A DNA stretch of 64,000 nucleotides from Melastoma dodecandrum (taxonomy: Eukaryota > Streptophyta > Magnoliopsida > Myrtales > Melastomataceae), in contig JARUPY010000606.1 in assembly GCA_029817715.1 (NCBI GenBank), positions 4,526,001 through 4,590,000 of the forward strand, written 5' to 3'. Positions 26,149-38,171 of the stretch are shown here, one piece after another (the first letter of the stretch is position 1; every line of letters starts with the position of its first letter). Both the position numbers and the translations under genes were made by a program. The notes under the pieces are model-generated. The model was given only the letters and a program-made list of their open reading frames with translations. It was not told the origin of the DNA and did no database searches.

Positions 26149-27170
26149 TCAAACAAGAGGCAAGGGACACGATAAGCGTTTCATCCGGTCCTTTATACCA
26201 GTTACCATGGTTTCCTTCGCGTCAAAATCGAGGGTCTTATCCCAATCGCGCTCATACGCCTCCCTCGTATGGTCAAGGGCGGCACGCTCGGCCGTCTCAG
26301 TCGTGCGGGCAGCAACCAAACTTGGACCAACCGCAGCAAGGTCCGCAGAAGTGGCGTCCAGCTCCACTTGAAGACGCTGGATAGCAACCTGCAACTCCTC
26401 CCTCAACTTCAGAAGGGCAGCCTCTTTGCCAGAGAGCTCAGCTATCTGAGCAGAAGAAGGAAGTGATTGCGATAGAACGAGCTCCCTCTCCTCTTGTTTC
26501 GCCTTAGGAGCAAGAGCCTCACATCGCTCGCCCCACGAGTGCCAGAAGGACTGCCGAATGAGGGAGACTATAATTGCAAACTCCGGACGACTGGCACTCG
26601 CTTGGTCAATCTCGGCCACCACAGACAGCAGCTGGTTGAAATCCTCCTCAGAGGTGACCCCGTGTTCGAGGATGACGGTGGCAGAGGCAAGCAGAGAATA
26701 CAAAGACTGCCACAAAGGCACCTAACTCAGATAATAATCCAAGGAAGAGACAAGCAACACGAGTCACGGAATACTCACCAAGGGAGCACGTACTTGCGGG
26801 CTTGGGGGGCTGCCATTGCTTCGCCTAAGGGGGCTCATGTCGCCTCATCCCTGTGCACTTCTCTCACTTCCCTCGAGGGCGGTTCCATTGTTCGTTCCGG
26901 GGAGGTCTCTGTCGCCTGACCCCGAAGAACATATGTCGCCTCGCCTGAAAGCTCCTGAGCGACGTAAACACTACCTGAGGAGGCCCCAACCTCGAGACTC
27001 AGAGGAGGCAAAACCCCACGTTTAACTTCACTGTGGGGCTGTCTCGATTCTGGCTTGGCCGAGCGACCTCCACCTCTTAGCCATGAGGAGATAGGGATGT
27101 CATCGGAGACATCATCTACATCAATCGGGCAAAAAGCAGCAGCACCTTGACAGAGGAAAAAGCATGTCAA
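26149..27170 (-). pseudogene. Antisense gene, downstream part with coiled coil
   Basis: Two minus-strand frames, 27170-26835 and 26721-26149, lie downstream of the antisense plant-mobile-domain frame. The second one reads EEDFNQLLSVVAEIDQ and then a heptad-like helical stretch (ELSGKEAALLKLREELQVAI, VELDATSADLAAV), which suggests a coiled coil. Similar domain-plus-coiled-coil layouts occur in plant-mobile-domain proteins. Whether the frames are joined by introns is inference; I could not prove the splice sites. Confidence 0.5.
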
Positions 27171-27419
27171 GGTTAAGACTTCTACTAGGAAGTAGAACTT
27201 AGGCTGGAGGCAATACCTGACACAGTCCCAGGCGACACTTGCTCGATGGGACGGTCAGAAGGAATGCTTGGCAACAACGGGGGAATAGGACCTTGAAATG
27301 TTTTCCTTTTCAAGTGGGCTCATTGTGATAAGGAGCCCACGCGGGAGGACCTACTCTTCATGATGCCTGTTGCCAACAGCAATGATTACCAATCGGACAC
27401 GGATACGGTAGAAGTCTAA

Positions 27420-29147
27420 CTACTCTAGCACACCTGAGGAGAACGTGTCATCGCCTGATGATCGCTTCTTGGAAGACGCCTCACTCGGACCAGAAAGCGC
27501 CAGGGAAGGGGCTAACTTCTCCCTCTCAATCAGCTTTCTCAATTGAGAGGTAACCTGCATCCGCTCCCAGGTCCTGAACCAGGTAACAGAAAACTCCAGC
27601 GATCGACCAGTTGAGAGTTTAGACCCGACCTCCATCGAATGAAGGTGCGGCGGCTGAGACTGTTCGGCCAGTCCAAGCCCTGAAAGCAATACACTACGAG
27701 TGTCCAGAGGCTGATTCTTGGATTGAAAGAAAGGAACACCCACACACTGGGTGAAACCCAGCTAACGGGCACAGAGGTGAGGGTTGTACACCTCGAAGAT
27801 CAGACCCTCAGGGTCCACAGCTACCAGGTCCCTTGCACAGAAAGCCGGCTGAAAGCATTCAGCCATCTCTAAACGCAGGCTCTGCCACTCTTCAGAAAAG
27901 GGACGCCAAGAAACGATTGTACCCATAGTGCCGTCAACGCAACTGTTAACTAAGGCTTCAATCCAACCTACAACACCATGGGTACCTCGGTAATTAGATG
28001 AGCCCGCTTCGATAACATCGTCACGGGTACGCATGGCGGCAGGATAACAGGTAAAACCCGGGAAATACAACACGATCCACAGAGGGCCATCTGTCTGGCA
28101 CCCAGGAAAGGTGGCCGGATCATTGGTCGCCTGAAAAAGGCCACGGTAGATGAGGCTCAGCAGAGACGGAACGAAGGCCACAGGCTCTAGCCTGTCAGCA
28201 TTGGCAGCTTCAACAAGGCTGGTGGCCAAGCCAACCATAAATTGACCAGGGTGCTTGCCCCGGTTATAGAAAATATACTTGGACAACCACTCTAAGTAAA
28301 ACTCAAACTCCTCTTGGAGCCCCCACTTGTCATCCCTTAGGTGACGCTTAGCGACTTCGCTGACGCGCTCCGAAGGATCAAACTGAAGGTATGCACGCTT
28401 GCTGTCAAAGCACAAAGGAATGCCAGAAAGACTACAGCCCGTCAGGAAATCAATATCCTCTAGGGTGACCGTCATCGACCCCTTCGAGAGGTAGAAGCAG
28501 TTGACAATAGGGTTCCAGAATGAAAGAAACCATGCAAGAACAGAAAGGTTGGGCTCAACCGAGGAGTGGCATTCTTCGATTAGGGTTTTGATCCCCATCG
28601 CTTCCCACGCGGCGCCTTTCTTCTCCATCATTCGGGGTACCCAATAAGGACTAACCTTGCTCCTGGGAGAAGGAAAGCAACGGAGGCTCGCCCGAACGGA
28701 CGGCCCCAATCCTGACGGGTCGAACTCGCCAAAGGAGAATATAACGGGCAACTTGTTAGTGTAAAGGAACAAACTGTCCCAATCCCGGATGTATGGACTA
28801 ATGGTTTGTTGATCCGGAATTGGGAGGCCATACTCTGACACCGCCTCATAACAAGGGAAGACATGAAACTGCTTGGCTTTAGCAAAGGCATGTCGAAACT
28901 GGGTCGTGTCACCAACTATACGGGACGCAGAGTCCGAGGACGACGAAGATGAGGTATCATAATCCATGGGAGCCGGAGAACGAGGGTTTCTGGAGAAATA
29001 TGAAAAGACAGGAAGGGAGTTTGTTGAAAGCGTGAGCGGGAAATCCTTACCCCTCAGGGACTTTATATCCCCAGAAATCGGCAAAGGACTGGGCTCAAGT
29101 GAAACGTCGCTTGACATACTATGCCCAATAAGGAAACGTCGCCTCAC
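27420..29147 (-). pseudogene. Antisense plant-mobile-domain (PMD) protein in the Tat element
   Basis: The minus-strand frame 29147-27762 (461 codons) continues in the same frame to 27420 beyond a single TAG at 27764-27762. The residues around the stop, NPHLCAR-stop-LGFTQ, fit a family pattern ARQ.G..Q, so a Gln codon probably became the stop. The domain shows WEAMGIKTLIEECHSSVEP, FLSFWNPIVNCFYLSKG, MTVTLEDIDFLTGCSLSGIP, EFYLEWLSKYIF and WIVLYFPGFTCYPAAM, all typical of the plant mobile domain (aminotransferase-like). It runs opposite to gag-pol, between integrase and the right LTR, the place where Tat elements may carry extra frames. The product is likely nuclear or chromatin-associated by family analogy; its role for the element is unknown. 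Confidence 0.85.
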
Positions 29148-30208
29148 TTACAAACCAGCGACATACAGAACGTCGCTTCGCTTGGAAACTGGTGACACCC
29201 CAAAGGTCATGAGTGGAAAGTAAAGAGCACATTTATTCTCATTCAAATATGTTTTCATTACATGGATTTGATTAATGATAAATGTACAACAAATGAAACA
29301 TAAGCGATTCAGTAGATGACGTTTCCGTTTATCAAGAAATGCGCTATTGATGATCATACAAACATTTAAGGGTTTATCCACAGGAACCAGGCAGACATTA
29401 GGTTCTTCTCTATGATAAAGAAAACCCTACAAGCTTCCCAGGAGAATCAAGGGTTAATCCCCAGAAGACGGTCAGATGTCACACCGAGTTCTTCCCTCTG
29501 ACGAAGAAGATCCTTAGCTGCAAATGGAAACTCCATCACTCTGTGGAGATATTAATGTAGCAGCACGAGGAGAACACGCGATGCCGCGGAGTTGAAGACC
29601 CACTGTTGGGTCGGATCTCCCAAGAGCCGTTAGGCTGACGAACCGAGGATGGATGGCTCCTTCGTGGTTTCACCGACCCTGGAAGCCCGATGTCTTCGGA
29701 GAGCGGCAAAGGCTGGCTTAAACGAACGCCACCCAGGATGCCGCGCCAAGGAATTGTGCAGGCCCTATCCCCTTCCAGAAAGAGGAAAGTGGTGATTTTA
29801 GATGGTATCACAAAGAAAGAAGGAGACCATCCTCATAAGGTGATGGACATAGGCTCTCAAGCAAACTAAGGTGATGGACAAAGTCCCTAGGCGGGGTTTT
29901 GAGATGAAAGAAAGAGATTCATGGCTTGGTTACTTTCAGAAGCAATGTTTGCGATTTGGAAGACGAACTGAGCACCGCCTTTTATAGCGAAATCATGAAG
30001 GGCAAAGGACTCTGATTGGAGATATCATAGCAGAGATTTCGGGGATTTCAACAGTTACCCTAGGATATCTCAACCGATATGCTTAGGGGATATCGACGGT
30101 CAGGGATTTATTACTCGCCTGCACACGTTACCGAGTTGCAGGGGAATGATTACTTGCTCTTTTTCAAGGCGAGACAGATCACTCAGTCTGCCTTGAGGGG
30201 GGCTTATA

Positions 30209-30935
30209 TGTTTAACAACAGAAATTTTGGGCCACAGATCTTAGTCTCATCTATAGCTCAACGGTCCAGAATGCAGGCCCAAAGGACGGGAATCTAGTAA
30301 GGAGGTGGTGACGGAAACACACCAGGCGAAGGCTTGCTCGTCGAAGTAGTTACCAAGCGACAGGGATACCAGGCGACGGGCGACAAGAAGCGACAAGCGA
30401 CAGTTGTTTGAGCGAGCGAAGAAACTCTATGGCGAAGGCCAATGGGCGATGCGATTGATCAACTTAGCTATTAAGGAAGACTCCAGAAGATCTCAGAATT
30501 CGGAATGAGATTGTTGCCATGATTGCTCGTATGGAAAGGATATATTCTATGGAGACCGACAGCAAATGAAGCGTAATATATGTGCAATATTTCTTTACCG
30601 TGTATACGTAGGTTTAGCATAATATAAATACTTGTTCTTAGGCATTGTACAAAGACATCTCTCTACGGACGGACATATTATCAATTTTTTTTCAAGCATT
30701 CCAGCGTTCAAGCTCTCTTTGTACTTTTGCGTTCTTGCTCACTTCCGAACGCATCGTCGATGGCGTCAGTAAGTGTTTCCGCTTAAGGCTGCCCATCCGC
30801 TATCTTCCCTCTCTTCTTTCATTTCATACGGCGACCACACATTCAACGAATCCTCCGGGCACCAGTTGTCCGTAGTGTCAGAGATTTCCAACGTGTTTGG
30901 ATCTGATTTGTCCGCGGTCACTTCCGGAGCGAACA
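30209..30935 (+). repeat. Right LTR of the Tat element
   Basis: The 727-bp copy starts TGTTTAACAACAGAAA and ends GGAGCGAACA, followed by the GGGGG target duplication. It differs from the left LTR by scattered substitutions and about 19 extra bases near 30247-30266, so the insertion is not very recent. Confidence 0.92.
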
Positions 30936-30975
30936 GGGGGATCATTACCCCGTGATTTTTGGTCCAAAGTAAACT

Positions 30976-31536
30976 AAGGGTGAGCACGGAATACCGAAAT
31001 ACCGAATTTCAAATACCTTAAAATTTTAGATCCCGATTCCGATCTCGAATTTGAAATTCGGTATTTCGGTAAATACCAAATTATCGAATATTTTCTTATC
31101 GAGGTTTTATTAACATAGGCTTTGAGAAAACTTTGTTGGTTTTGACACTATAAGACGGCATCAAGTCCACAATTAGAACAAGAAAAAGAGAGTGTATCTG
31201 CTTCCACTAATACTTCATTCGAAATAGTTGGTTTTGACACTTCAATTCAACAATGATAGGCAAAGATTCATATTCAATGCTCTAGAGAAATAGAAATCAC
31301 AAGCTATTTTCTTCATGCGTATCCCACTCATAGGTTATTTTTTATCGGTCCAAACAAAAATTTGGTAATTCGGTAAATACCGAATTTTTTTAAAATTCCC
31401 GATCACAATCCCGATTACCGTTTTAATAAATTCTTACTTTCAGTCCCGATTCCAAATACCAGAATATCGATCTCAAAATCTCGAAATTTTAAAATTTCGG
31501 AAGTAGAATTGGTATACCGAAATTTTTCTTTCCCCG
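30976..31536. mobile_element. Candidate non-autonomous hAT-like element (MITE)
   Basis: The 561-bp AT-rich segment is full of the motif TTCGGTATTTCGGTAAATACC in both orientations and starts GGGTGAGCACGGAATACCG. This combination is common in plant hAT-related MITEs. It is flanked by AGTAAACT (30968-30975) and AGTAAAGT (31537-31544), an 8-bp duplication with one mismatch. The terminal inverted repeats are badly eroded, so the assignment is tentative. Confidence 0.45.
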
Positions 31537-31544
31537 AGTAAAGT

Positions 31545-33503
31545 CCCCACCTGCTTTATACGTGTCGAGATCCTGGTGATGACGTGTGTCTGCTAATTCG
31601 GACCGTCCGATCTTCAAGCCAAAACCCCGATTGTTCATAATAAGAGAAAAACTCCGGTTGATGGCGACGGGGGAGTTTTTTGAAGCTCTCCATACCACTT
31701 TTCGGGCGTTGTCATATAGTTTAATTTCGTTACGTATTATTATTATTATTCAATTGTAATCGATGGTTTCAAAAATCACATATTTTTTAATACTTACGGA
31801 TAATTTTTTTAAAATTCGGCAGTGTAACAACGTCTTTTTTAAGTCGAAGATAAAATGGAAAATGTTTTAAAGCGGATGTATTAAAAAGGTCAAAAAAGCA
31901 AGCCAGCTGCCCAACGCTGTGAACCCTAAAACTTAAACATTCTGAACTCTTATTCTTCTTCTTTTCTTAAAGATCTTATTCAAACCCTCTTTATTTCTTC
32001 TTTTTTATTATTATTCATTAAAAGTATGTAGCTTTTCATTCATCTAATACTAATAACTCCAAATTGGGGTCACAAGAAACCAAATAGTGGGTTGTTCTCT
32101 CTCTTTTCTTTTCTCATATCTGATCCCCAAAAATATTTCTTGTTTGACCCCTTTTTTGGCTTTTGTTTTCTCCCGCCCTGTATTCCTTTACCTTTTTAAA
32201 AAAAAAATAAAAAAAAATAACGAGATAGCAAAAGGAAGAGGAGGACGAGAAGCCGAAGAAGCCGAAGAAGAAGAAGAAGAAGAGGGAGGACGGAATATAA
32301 GGCGAAATTCTCGCGGGAGTGAAAAACAATAAGAGAGGATAAGGAAGGGATGATGGGTTAAGATAGAAAAATCAGACCCAGAAATAACATCTGAATAAAA
32401 TAAAAAATATTATTATGACATCCTCGACCTCACACACGTGTCAATTGTGACAACGACGCTTCGGCTGTCGTAAGAAGACTAAAAAACGTAATAAAATAAT
32501 ACTAAATAAAGGACAGCGGGCGTGGGTGATAAATAATGGGTAAAAATAAAAAAACGTCTTTTTTTTTTTTTGGTTGTTTAGGAGGACGAGGGTGGGTGGA
32601 GGAGATGGATGACAGGGACAATGGATGGATGGATGGATGGATGGTGGTGGGGTCTTGGTCTTGTCATTGTCAAACACCCCCCCCGGCATTCAAGGGAGGA
32701 GGAGGAGGAGGAGGAGACAAACCACAAATGAGAATCAACAAACACTACGTATTGGATGATGAAACCCCCCCGCACCTTCTGATATGAACTTATGTTACAT
32801 TGTTACATTAGATAGAATGCCCTGTGTCAAACTAAGTATTGTTTCCTCTTTTTTCAAATAAACATTTATTTTGTCTTTTGTCCTTTTTTCTCCCCCTCGC
32901 GTGTCGTTTCGGGTCAAATAGTATATAGCTTGTTGCTGTCGTCGTCGTTTAATTTATAATAGGATCCAACCCTACTAAGGGCTATATATAACCAAGTTTT
33001 TGTGCTTTGGTTGGTGTGTTGACGACCTTGGAGTAGTGTCATGCTGATATAATCAAAGGTTATTATTGGCCTTTTCATTTTATGGGGTGCCTTTATCTTC
33101 CTTTTGTGAAAAATATATACGTAAATTGAAATAATAGGAGTTACTAAATGAAATGACATCTTTCGTCCACGTGGGGGGTTTCCTTCCAAAGAGGCTCTCT
33201 GATTGACGGATAATTTCAACGTGTTTGTTCTTCTTTTTGTCTTATTATTTTTTGAGGACTGAAATCATTCAGTAATTATTACACACTTTTTCACCCTCCG
33301 GGTGCGTGACGTTGACGTGTCCGAAGGAAGAGAAAGCATTTTCATTTCGGAATTTTGTTCTCAAAGTGGCCAAAGCAAATCCTTTCGAGAGAGAGAGAGA
33401 GAGAGAACATGCTCTCCTCCTATATTTGTCCTTCTTCCTTTTTCCTTTTGCAATCAGTTGTTGATTATATTATTCATCGTTATAAAAAAGTTCACGGATG
33501 GAA

Positions 33504-33534
<31 letters not shown>

Positions 33535-34140
33535 CCGGTTTGTCCTCCCCCCTAAATCTCCTGTCATTTGACACTCGTCAAATGGATCTTGTGCACTAGA
33601 GGCAAAACTTATTCGACCCCCGTTGAATGGATCTTGCACTAAAGCCCAAATTACGCCCTAGCCCCAGTTCTCTTATGGGCCTCTAGTTTGGGGCAATGGG
33701 ATTGATTCGGCCCAAGTCTAACCTACCCGAGAGGGCCTTTCCTTGATTTATTTACCAAGATAAAGAACAAGTAACATTTTTCTATTTTACAAACGGCCGG
33801 TAAAATATATATTTGGGGCCTAAACCTTACCCCAACTTTCTTTTATGACATGGTCTTTTAAAAATTTTCTTTTATAACTTTAAAATGAAACTTATTTTTT
33901 TTTTTGGTGGCCTTACTGAAATTGCAAGCAAACGCCAAAGGACGTCATTAGTAGAAAACCAAATGTCTTCTTATTTTATTAATGTCATAAATGAAGTCTT
34001 GAAAAATCGAACCATACAAAAAGGCATTAAATTTGAGCCACAATCTAATATTTAAGTTTGAAAAATAATAAAACGGTATTTAATTAACGGTGTTTACTTG
34101 CCATTTACGCCATAAAAGAAAAATGGCCTATGGACGCTAC
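31545..34140. other. Non-coding stretch with simple repeats
   Basis: No convincing gene is seen on either strand. Simple repeats include GAA-rich sequence at 32230-32290, a GATG run at 32620-32645, GAG at 32694-32715, AGAG at 33388-33407 and a run of 28 G at 33507-33534. Confidence 0.6.
33507..33534 (+). repeat. Run of 28 G
   Basis: An uninterrupted homopolymer of 28 G lies here, preceded by GAAGGA and followed by CCGG. Such length is unstable in replication and error-prone in sequencing, so the true length is uncertain. Confidence 0.9.
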
Positions 34141-34640
34141 ATACACTTAGAAGGACAAATCTCCTACCTTGAGGAGCTGATGGAGACCAGCTGAAACTTA
34201 ATTTTTCATAAACTCAGAATTTTCTCACCAAGTTTGGCCTGGAGCTTCTGGGAGAACAACAGTTAACAATACATTGCCCGGCAAGGGTAGTCGGAACAAA
34301 AGTCAGACGTCAGGAAAGAGGGCGCCTCGCTCCTCCCCACGATCAACAAACCATCAAGCCAGACATATTCGCACTAAATCCGGAGAAGATTTTTCCACGC
34401 TGCTTGGCACTCACAATATCCTTCCGCACAAGCTTTAATCATCCAAAATCCAACAAGAGATGACCGAAATGTTGATTCTTCTTAACAACAACGCCGAGAT
34501 ACTATCGACGGGTCTCAAACCAAAAGCATTGTTGGTTCAAAGCTAGAGAAAGAAAGCAACGTCATTATTCAATCCTTGCAGCACATAGATATAATCATAA
34601 AGACACGAAACCAAATGCAATACGGTTCTTGCAGCTCCTT
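34090..34640 (+). other. Downstream region of the RCD1-like gene, possible gag-leader scrap
   Basis: This stretch lies behind the stop codon of the minus-strand RCD1-like gene and should hold its 3' UTR. On the plus strand a short frame at about 34260-34550 (GKGSRNKSQTSG, MTEMLILLNNNAEI) resembles the N-terminal leader of Tat gag in composition and helix pattern, but only weakly. Confidence 0.3.
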
Positions 34641-34648
34641 TTGAACCT

Positions 34649-37600
34649 TCATGTTGCGGTGGCTCCATGAGGTGGTATTTGGCTGCGGCCATGTTACAAA
34701 ATGTCAAAAAGTTAACAGGAAAACCAAGATATCGTGAGAACGCAATGCAGTAATGGAGTCATGTATTCTAGTGCATGTGTAAAGAAGGTAAAAATGGGCA
34801 AGTACTTTCATAAACATAGAAAATGCTAAGAAAAAAACAGTACCTTCTGTAACTTTTTATAGTAGTCCTCAATAATTCATCGCCGACAACCATTCTTAAT
34901 CTCTTTATGAACTCCATTCGAGTAATTTTCTTGCTCTGATAAAAGCAGCATGAGCTGACTATCAAACCAAAGAGATTGGAAGAATAACATAATCAAGGCT
35001 TGATAATGACATATAGCTTACACACCCGGAAACACTTGTAGTCAGCATTGATAGCCTTCATATCATTGGGACGAACTTCAGTTGAGATGGCATTTAATAA
35101 TGACGGGAAAGGCATCCAAGGGGATTTCTGGGACTTCACAGTGCTAGAAGTGTCCATAAGATCCTTTCCAAGATTTTTCTTTTTAAAGTGATTTTAAAGC
35201 CAAGAGAACATTAGAAAAATCGCAAGTGGAGAAAAAGAAAAATAATCATTTAACTCCCAGTAACAAAATGTCCCATTAAAAGCCATAAATAAAGTTAATC
35301 CCCTTTTCTGAACTATACTTGCAGATAAAAAAGCATTAGGTTTTCAAAACCAAAAGAATCACATCATTTTAGAAGTCAAGGACATGATATTGCAACCAAA
35401 GAACAATATATTGTCACAATAAAACCACATGGTTCATATGTATAAAAAGAAAAAATGAACAAAAGTCACACGTGTTCATCATTGAGGAAAGAGAACGGGG
35501 TTTACAAAACCAAAAGAATCAAATGATTTTATAAGTCACACAGTGTTATCAATGGTGCAAGGCGCACCTGAGGCACAAGGGTGTGCCTTGCGCCTTACCG
35601 TGAGGCGTCCATTTAAGGCGACGATGTACATAATTTTAAATTTTGTAAATTTTCCTAGAAACATGACAAATCCTAGGTAAGTAAAAAAAAATTGTCATTG
35701 GCATCCTTACATATCCCTTACTTTATGTCTTTCTGACCTAAATGTTGTCCCCATTTGGTGTAGGTGGAGTCAAGCTAAACCCATCCTTGAAAAAGAGAAA
35801 GATGAAAATAATACAGAATACAAAATGTTGTTTGGTATACAAAACAATACATAGACGGAAAACCATTTTCATGCCAGAACTCTAAATCGAGAGTTGTTAG
35901 GGGAAAAAATACTAATTCAAGCCAGAAACTTTCATCTATTGATCAAACCCACTATAGAAATCTAAATCGGGAGAAAAGTGTGTACCGTCGCCAAAACAGT
36001 GGAAGTGTTTCTCCAAACCAGTAAATCTAGAACCCTGATGGAACCGAAGCCCTATTTCTTTCTCCGACCCAGTAAAGCTCGAAGCCAACCCAGTGGACAA
36101 GGACCGCACTGGTTGGGCTGTCTAGGGTTTCAGCTCGGTTCGGACATGGGGGAGGGATCTTCTGGACATAATTTTTATTTTTTTTCCTTTGATTTGAATA
36201 GTTTTTACAGATAGGTCCTAAACCAAGATTAATTTACATCACAATTAAGAAAACGCCTCGATTAGGTGAGGCGAGAAAAGCGCTCGCCTCGTCGCCCTGT
36301 TGCCTTTCTCTGAGGCGCAGTCAAGGCACACGCCTCACTGTTTGCGCCTCGCCTTGGCAGATTTGAGGCGCTAGACCCTTGCCTCATCGCCTAGGCGAGC
36401 GAGGCGAGCGACTTTAATAACACTGAAGTCACATATACACTACCGCAGCCAAAGAAAAAGAACATAAATTGTCATGATACAAACAAACATGGCTCATATA
36501 TATAAATATAAAGCGAAGAAATGACATACCTGTTCCTCATTGAGAAACTTTTGGGTAACCGTAGCATCTGATGCACTTATCCTAGCTTGCCGTCCAATAA
36601 CATTTCCTAAATATAAATAACATTTCCTACATAATAAGACTCCTATGGAGATGATATTTATTCTCCACAACGTGGCAATCGTCACAATGAATCTTTACGT
36701 CGTGTAGCAACAAACCTTCTGGATGCATCCTATAACTGATCACATACTCAGGAAAGATGTGGGAGTTCTTATTCATCTCCCAGACAAAATAATGTTTGGG
36801 ATTTTCAATGTTATCAACGCCGCTGTCAAATCTCTCATCACTTGGTTGGAAACGCTTTGATCCAATGTCAACAACTTCAACACTTCCAAGTACGACCCGG
36901 CAAAGCACAATGTACTTTACCCCGTTTTTATCATCATCACAAAACCTAGCACTGTCAAAAAACATAAAGCATAAGCTTCAGAATGATTGTTAAAAAAAAA
37001 AAAAAAAACATAATACGCTAATATGTAGTGGCAATACTTCCAAACACACTGTACCTCAACTATAATACGACACTACATGCTAAAGAAGGGACAACTAGAG
37101 TATAATGCAATATGAAAATTAAACTAACCTTAGGTGTGGATTATTTACAGATGTTAGATGAACTCCGGAACCAGAAATTGGCAAAGTTTTGAATCCGCCA
37201 GCACCCAGGCCGTACATCATAATCTTCGAAGAAGCATCTCCATTCACTGCAAGCCAAGCATAGTTAATGTTTGGGTTGCCACGACAGTTTCGTGTAATTT
37301 CAATCTGCTTCTCAAAGAGTCCCAACCGAGTTCGCATCAAATGGTCGGTGCAACGGCCAATAGTGAGCACATTTGTCAGCCCAACAAAGATCACAGACAT
37401 TCTAGAAAGAAAAAATTCTCTAACAGCATCGAGACTACGAAGATGAGGCTCTGCACATTCTTCTCCAAATCGACCAAGCCAATTGCAAGACGGATTTACA
37501 GCCAATGTGTCCTTGGCATGGCCAATGGCTCCCACATGTTCCTTGTCATAAGGACCACTATCTTTTGCTTTAAGCCTCTTCCTATGACGGTTTGACTCGG

Positions 37601-38171
37601 TAACATGCTCTTCAGAATCGCAACCATTTAACCCATTTATTTGGATGTCCAACTGCAGGTTGATCTCGTTGTTGTCTAAAGACGCAGACGCCTTCGGAGG
37701 AGAATTGCAGCTAGAAGGGCGTGAATAAGGGCCAGGGAAAAAGCATTTACCTGCATCATCTATCCAGGCAATACTCTTTTTTTCGCAGGTATTGAAATCC
37801 AACTGGACCATGTCCAAGATATCCAATAACAAGTGGTAATTATCGAACATCAACTCAATTACAGCATTTTTGCGCTGAAAATTTTCCCTTATCAACTCAA
37901 GCATAGGAGGGGGGAAGTCAGTCCATTCACCTTCTTGAAGGAACAAGACGCGTTGTGGTAGACCACTCTTCATAAAATCACCATATCTCCTCAAGATAGA
38001 CTTCGTATCAGGACAACCATATTTAACCGTGCCTTCATCCAAGCGTTTGCGTTTCTGAAGAGGCGAAACCTGCACAGCACATGATCTACCTTTGGCGGCA
38101 ATGTCCTCAGGACCGAGCTTAACAACAACTTTCTTCCCACTATTCTCCGCTTTAGCCCACTTGCCTTCCAT
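34649..38171 (-). CDS. RCD1: RCD1/SRO-like protein with WWE, PARP-like and RST domains
   Basis: Six coding exons fit in phase: 38171-37129, 36951-36716, 36606-36530, 35178-35026, 34935-34844 and 34682-34649, giving 544 aa (Arabidopsis RCD1 is slightly longer). A WWE domain lies at about residues 60-150 (VLFLQEGEWTDFPPPMLELI, IAWIDDAGKCFFP). The PARP-like fold follows at about 250-430 (QIEITRNCRGNPNINYAWL, MMYGLGAGGF, SGVHLTSVN, VLCRVVLGSVE, HIFPEY). The C-terminal RST domain covers about 460-530 (PWMPFPSLLNAIS, KKITRMEFIKRLRMVVGDEL). The catalytic His-Tyr-Glu pattern of active PARPs is not kept (HLTS where Tyr is expected, KHYFVW at the Glu place), as in RCD1. The family are nuclear hubs binding stress transcription factors through RST. 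A CCAG/GTGAGG donor near 38541 suggests a 5'-UTR intron. Confidence 0.94.
35541..36425. mobile_element. Non-autonomous hAT element in an RCD1-like intron
   Basis: The 885-bp element begins CAGTGTTATCAATGG and ends CTTTAATAACACTG, which are inverted repeats of each other (CAGTGTTAT.A). It is flanked by a perfect 8-bp duplication AAGTCACA (35533-35540 and 36426-36433), the target length of hAT elements. Subterminal parts are crowded with GAGGCG/CGCCTC motifs (for example GGTGAGGCGAGAAAAGCG), typical of hAT transposase binding regions. No transposase frame is present. It lies in intron 3 of the RCD1-like gene. Confidence 0.92.

Larger units (their letters stand above)
18002..30935 (+). mobile_element. 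Complete Tat-type Ty3/gypsy retrotransposon, decayed
   Basis: The element is bounded by two LTRs with TG...CA ends and flanked on both sides by GGGGG (17997-18001 and 30936-30940), a 5-bp target duplication. Its order is LTR, gag, protease, reverse transcriptase, RNase H, integrase, a long 3' region with an antisense frame, LTR. The reverse transcriptase wording (RNLNKATPKDEYPM, FMDGYSGYNHIFIAEED, YIDD) and a second RNase H beginning WTIWFDGSSNKFG are those of the Tat lineage. There are many stops and shifts in the sense frames, so it cannot be autonomous. A G-rich tract just before the right LTR (GAGGGGGG, 30195-30202) is the probable polypurine tract. I could not match the primer-binding site after 18709 to initiator Met tRNA. 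Confidence 0.93.

Noticed and set aside
35978..36214. 78-codon frame inside the hAT element
   Set aside because: It shows no transposase motif and lies in a non-autonomous element.
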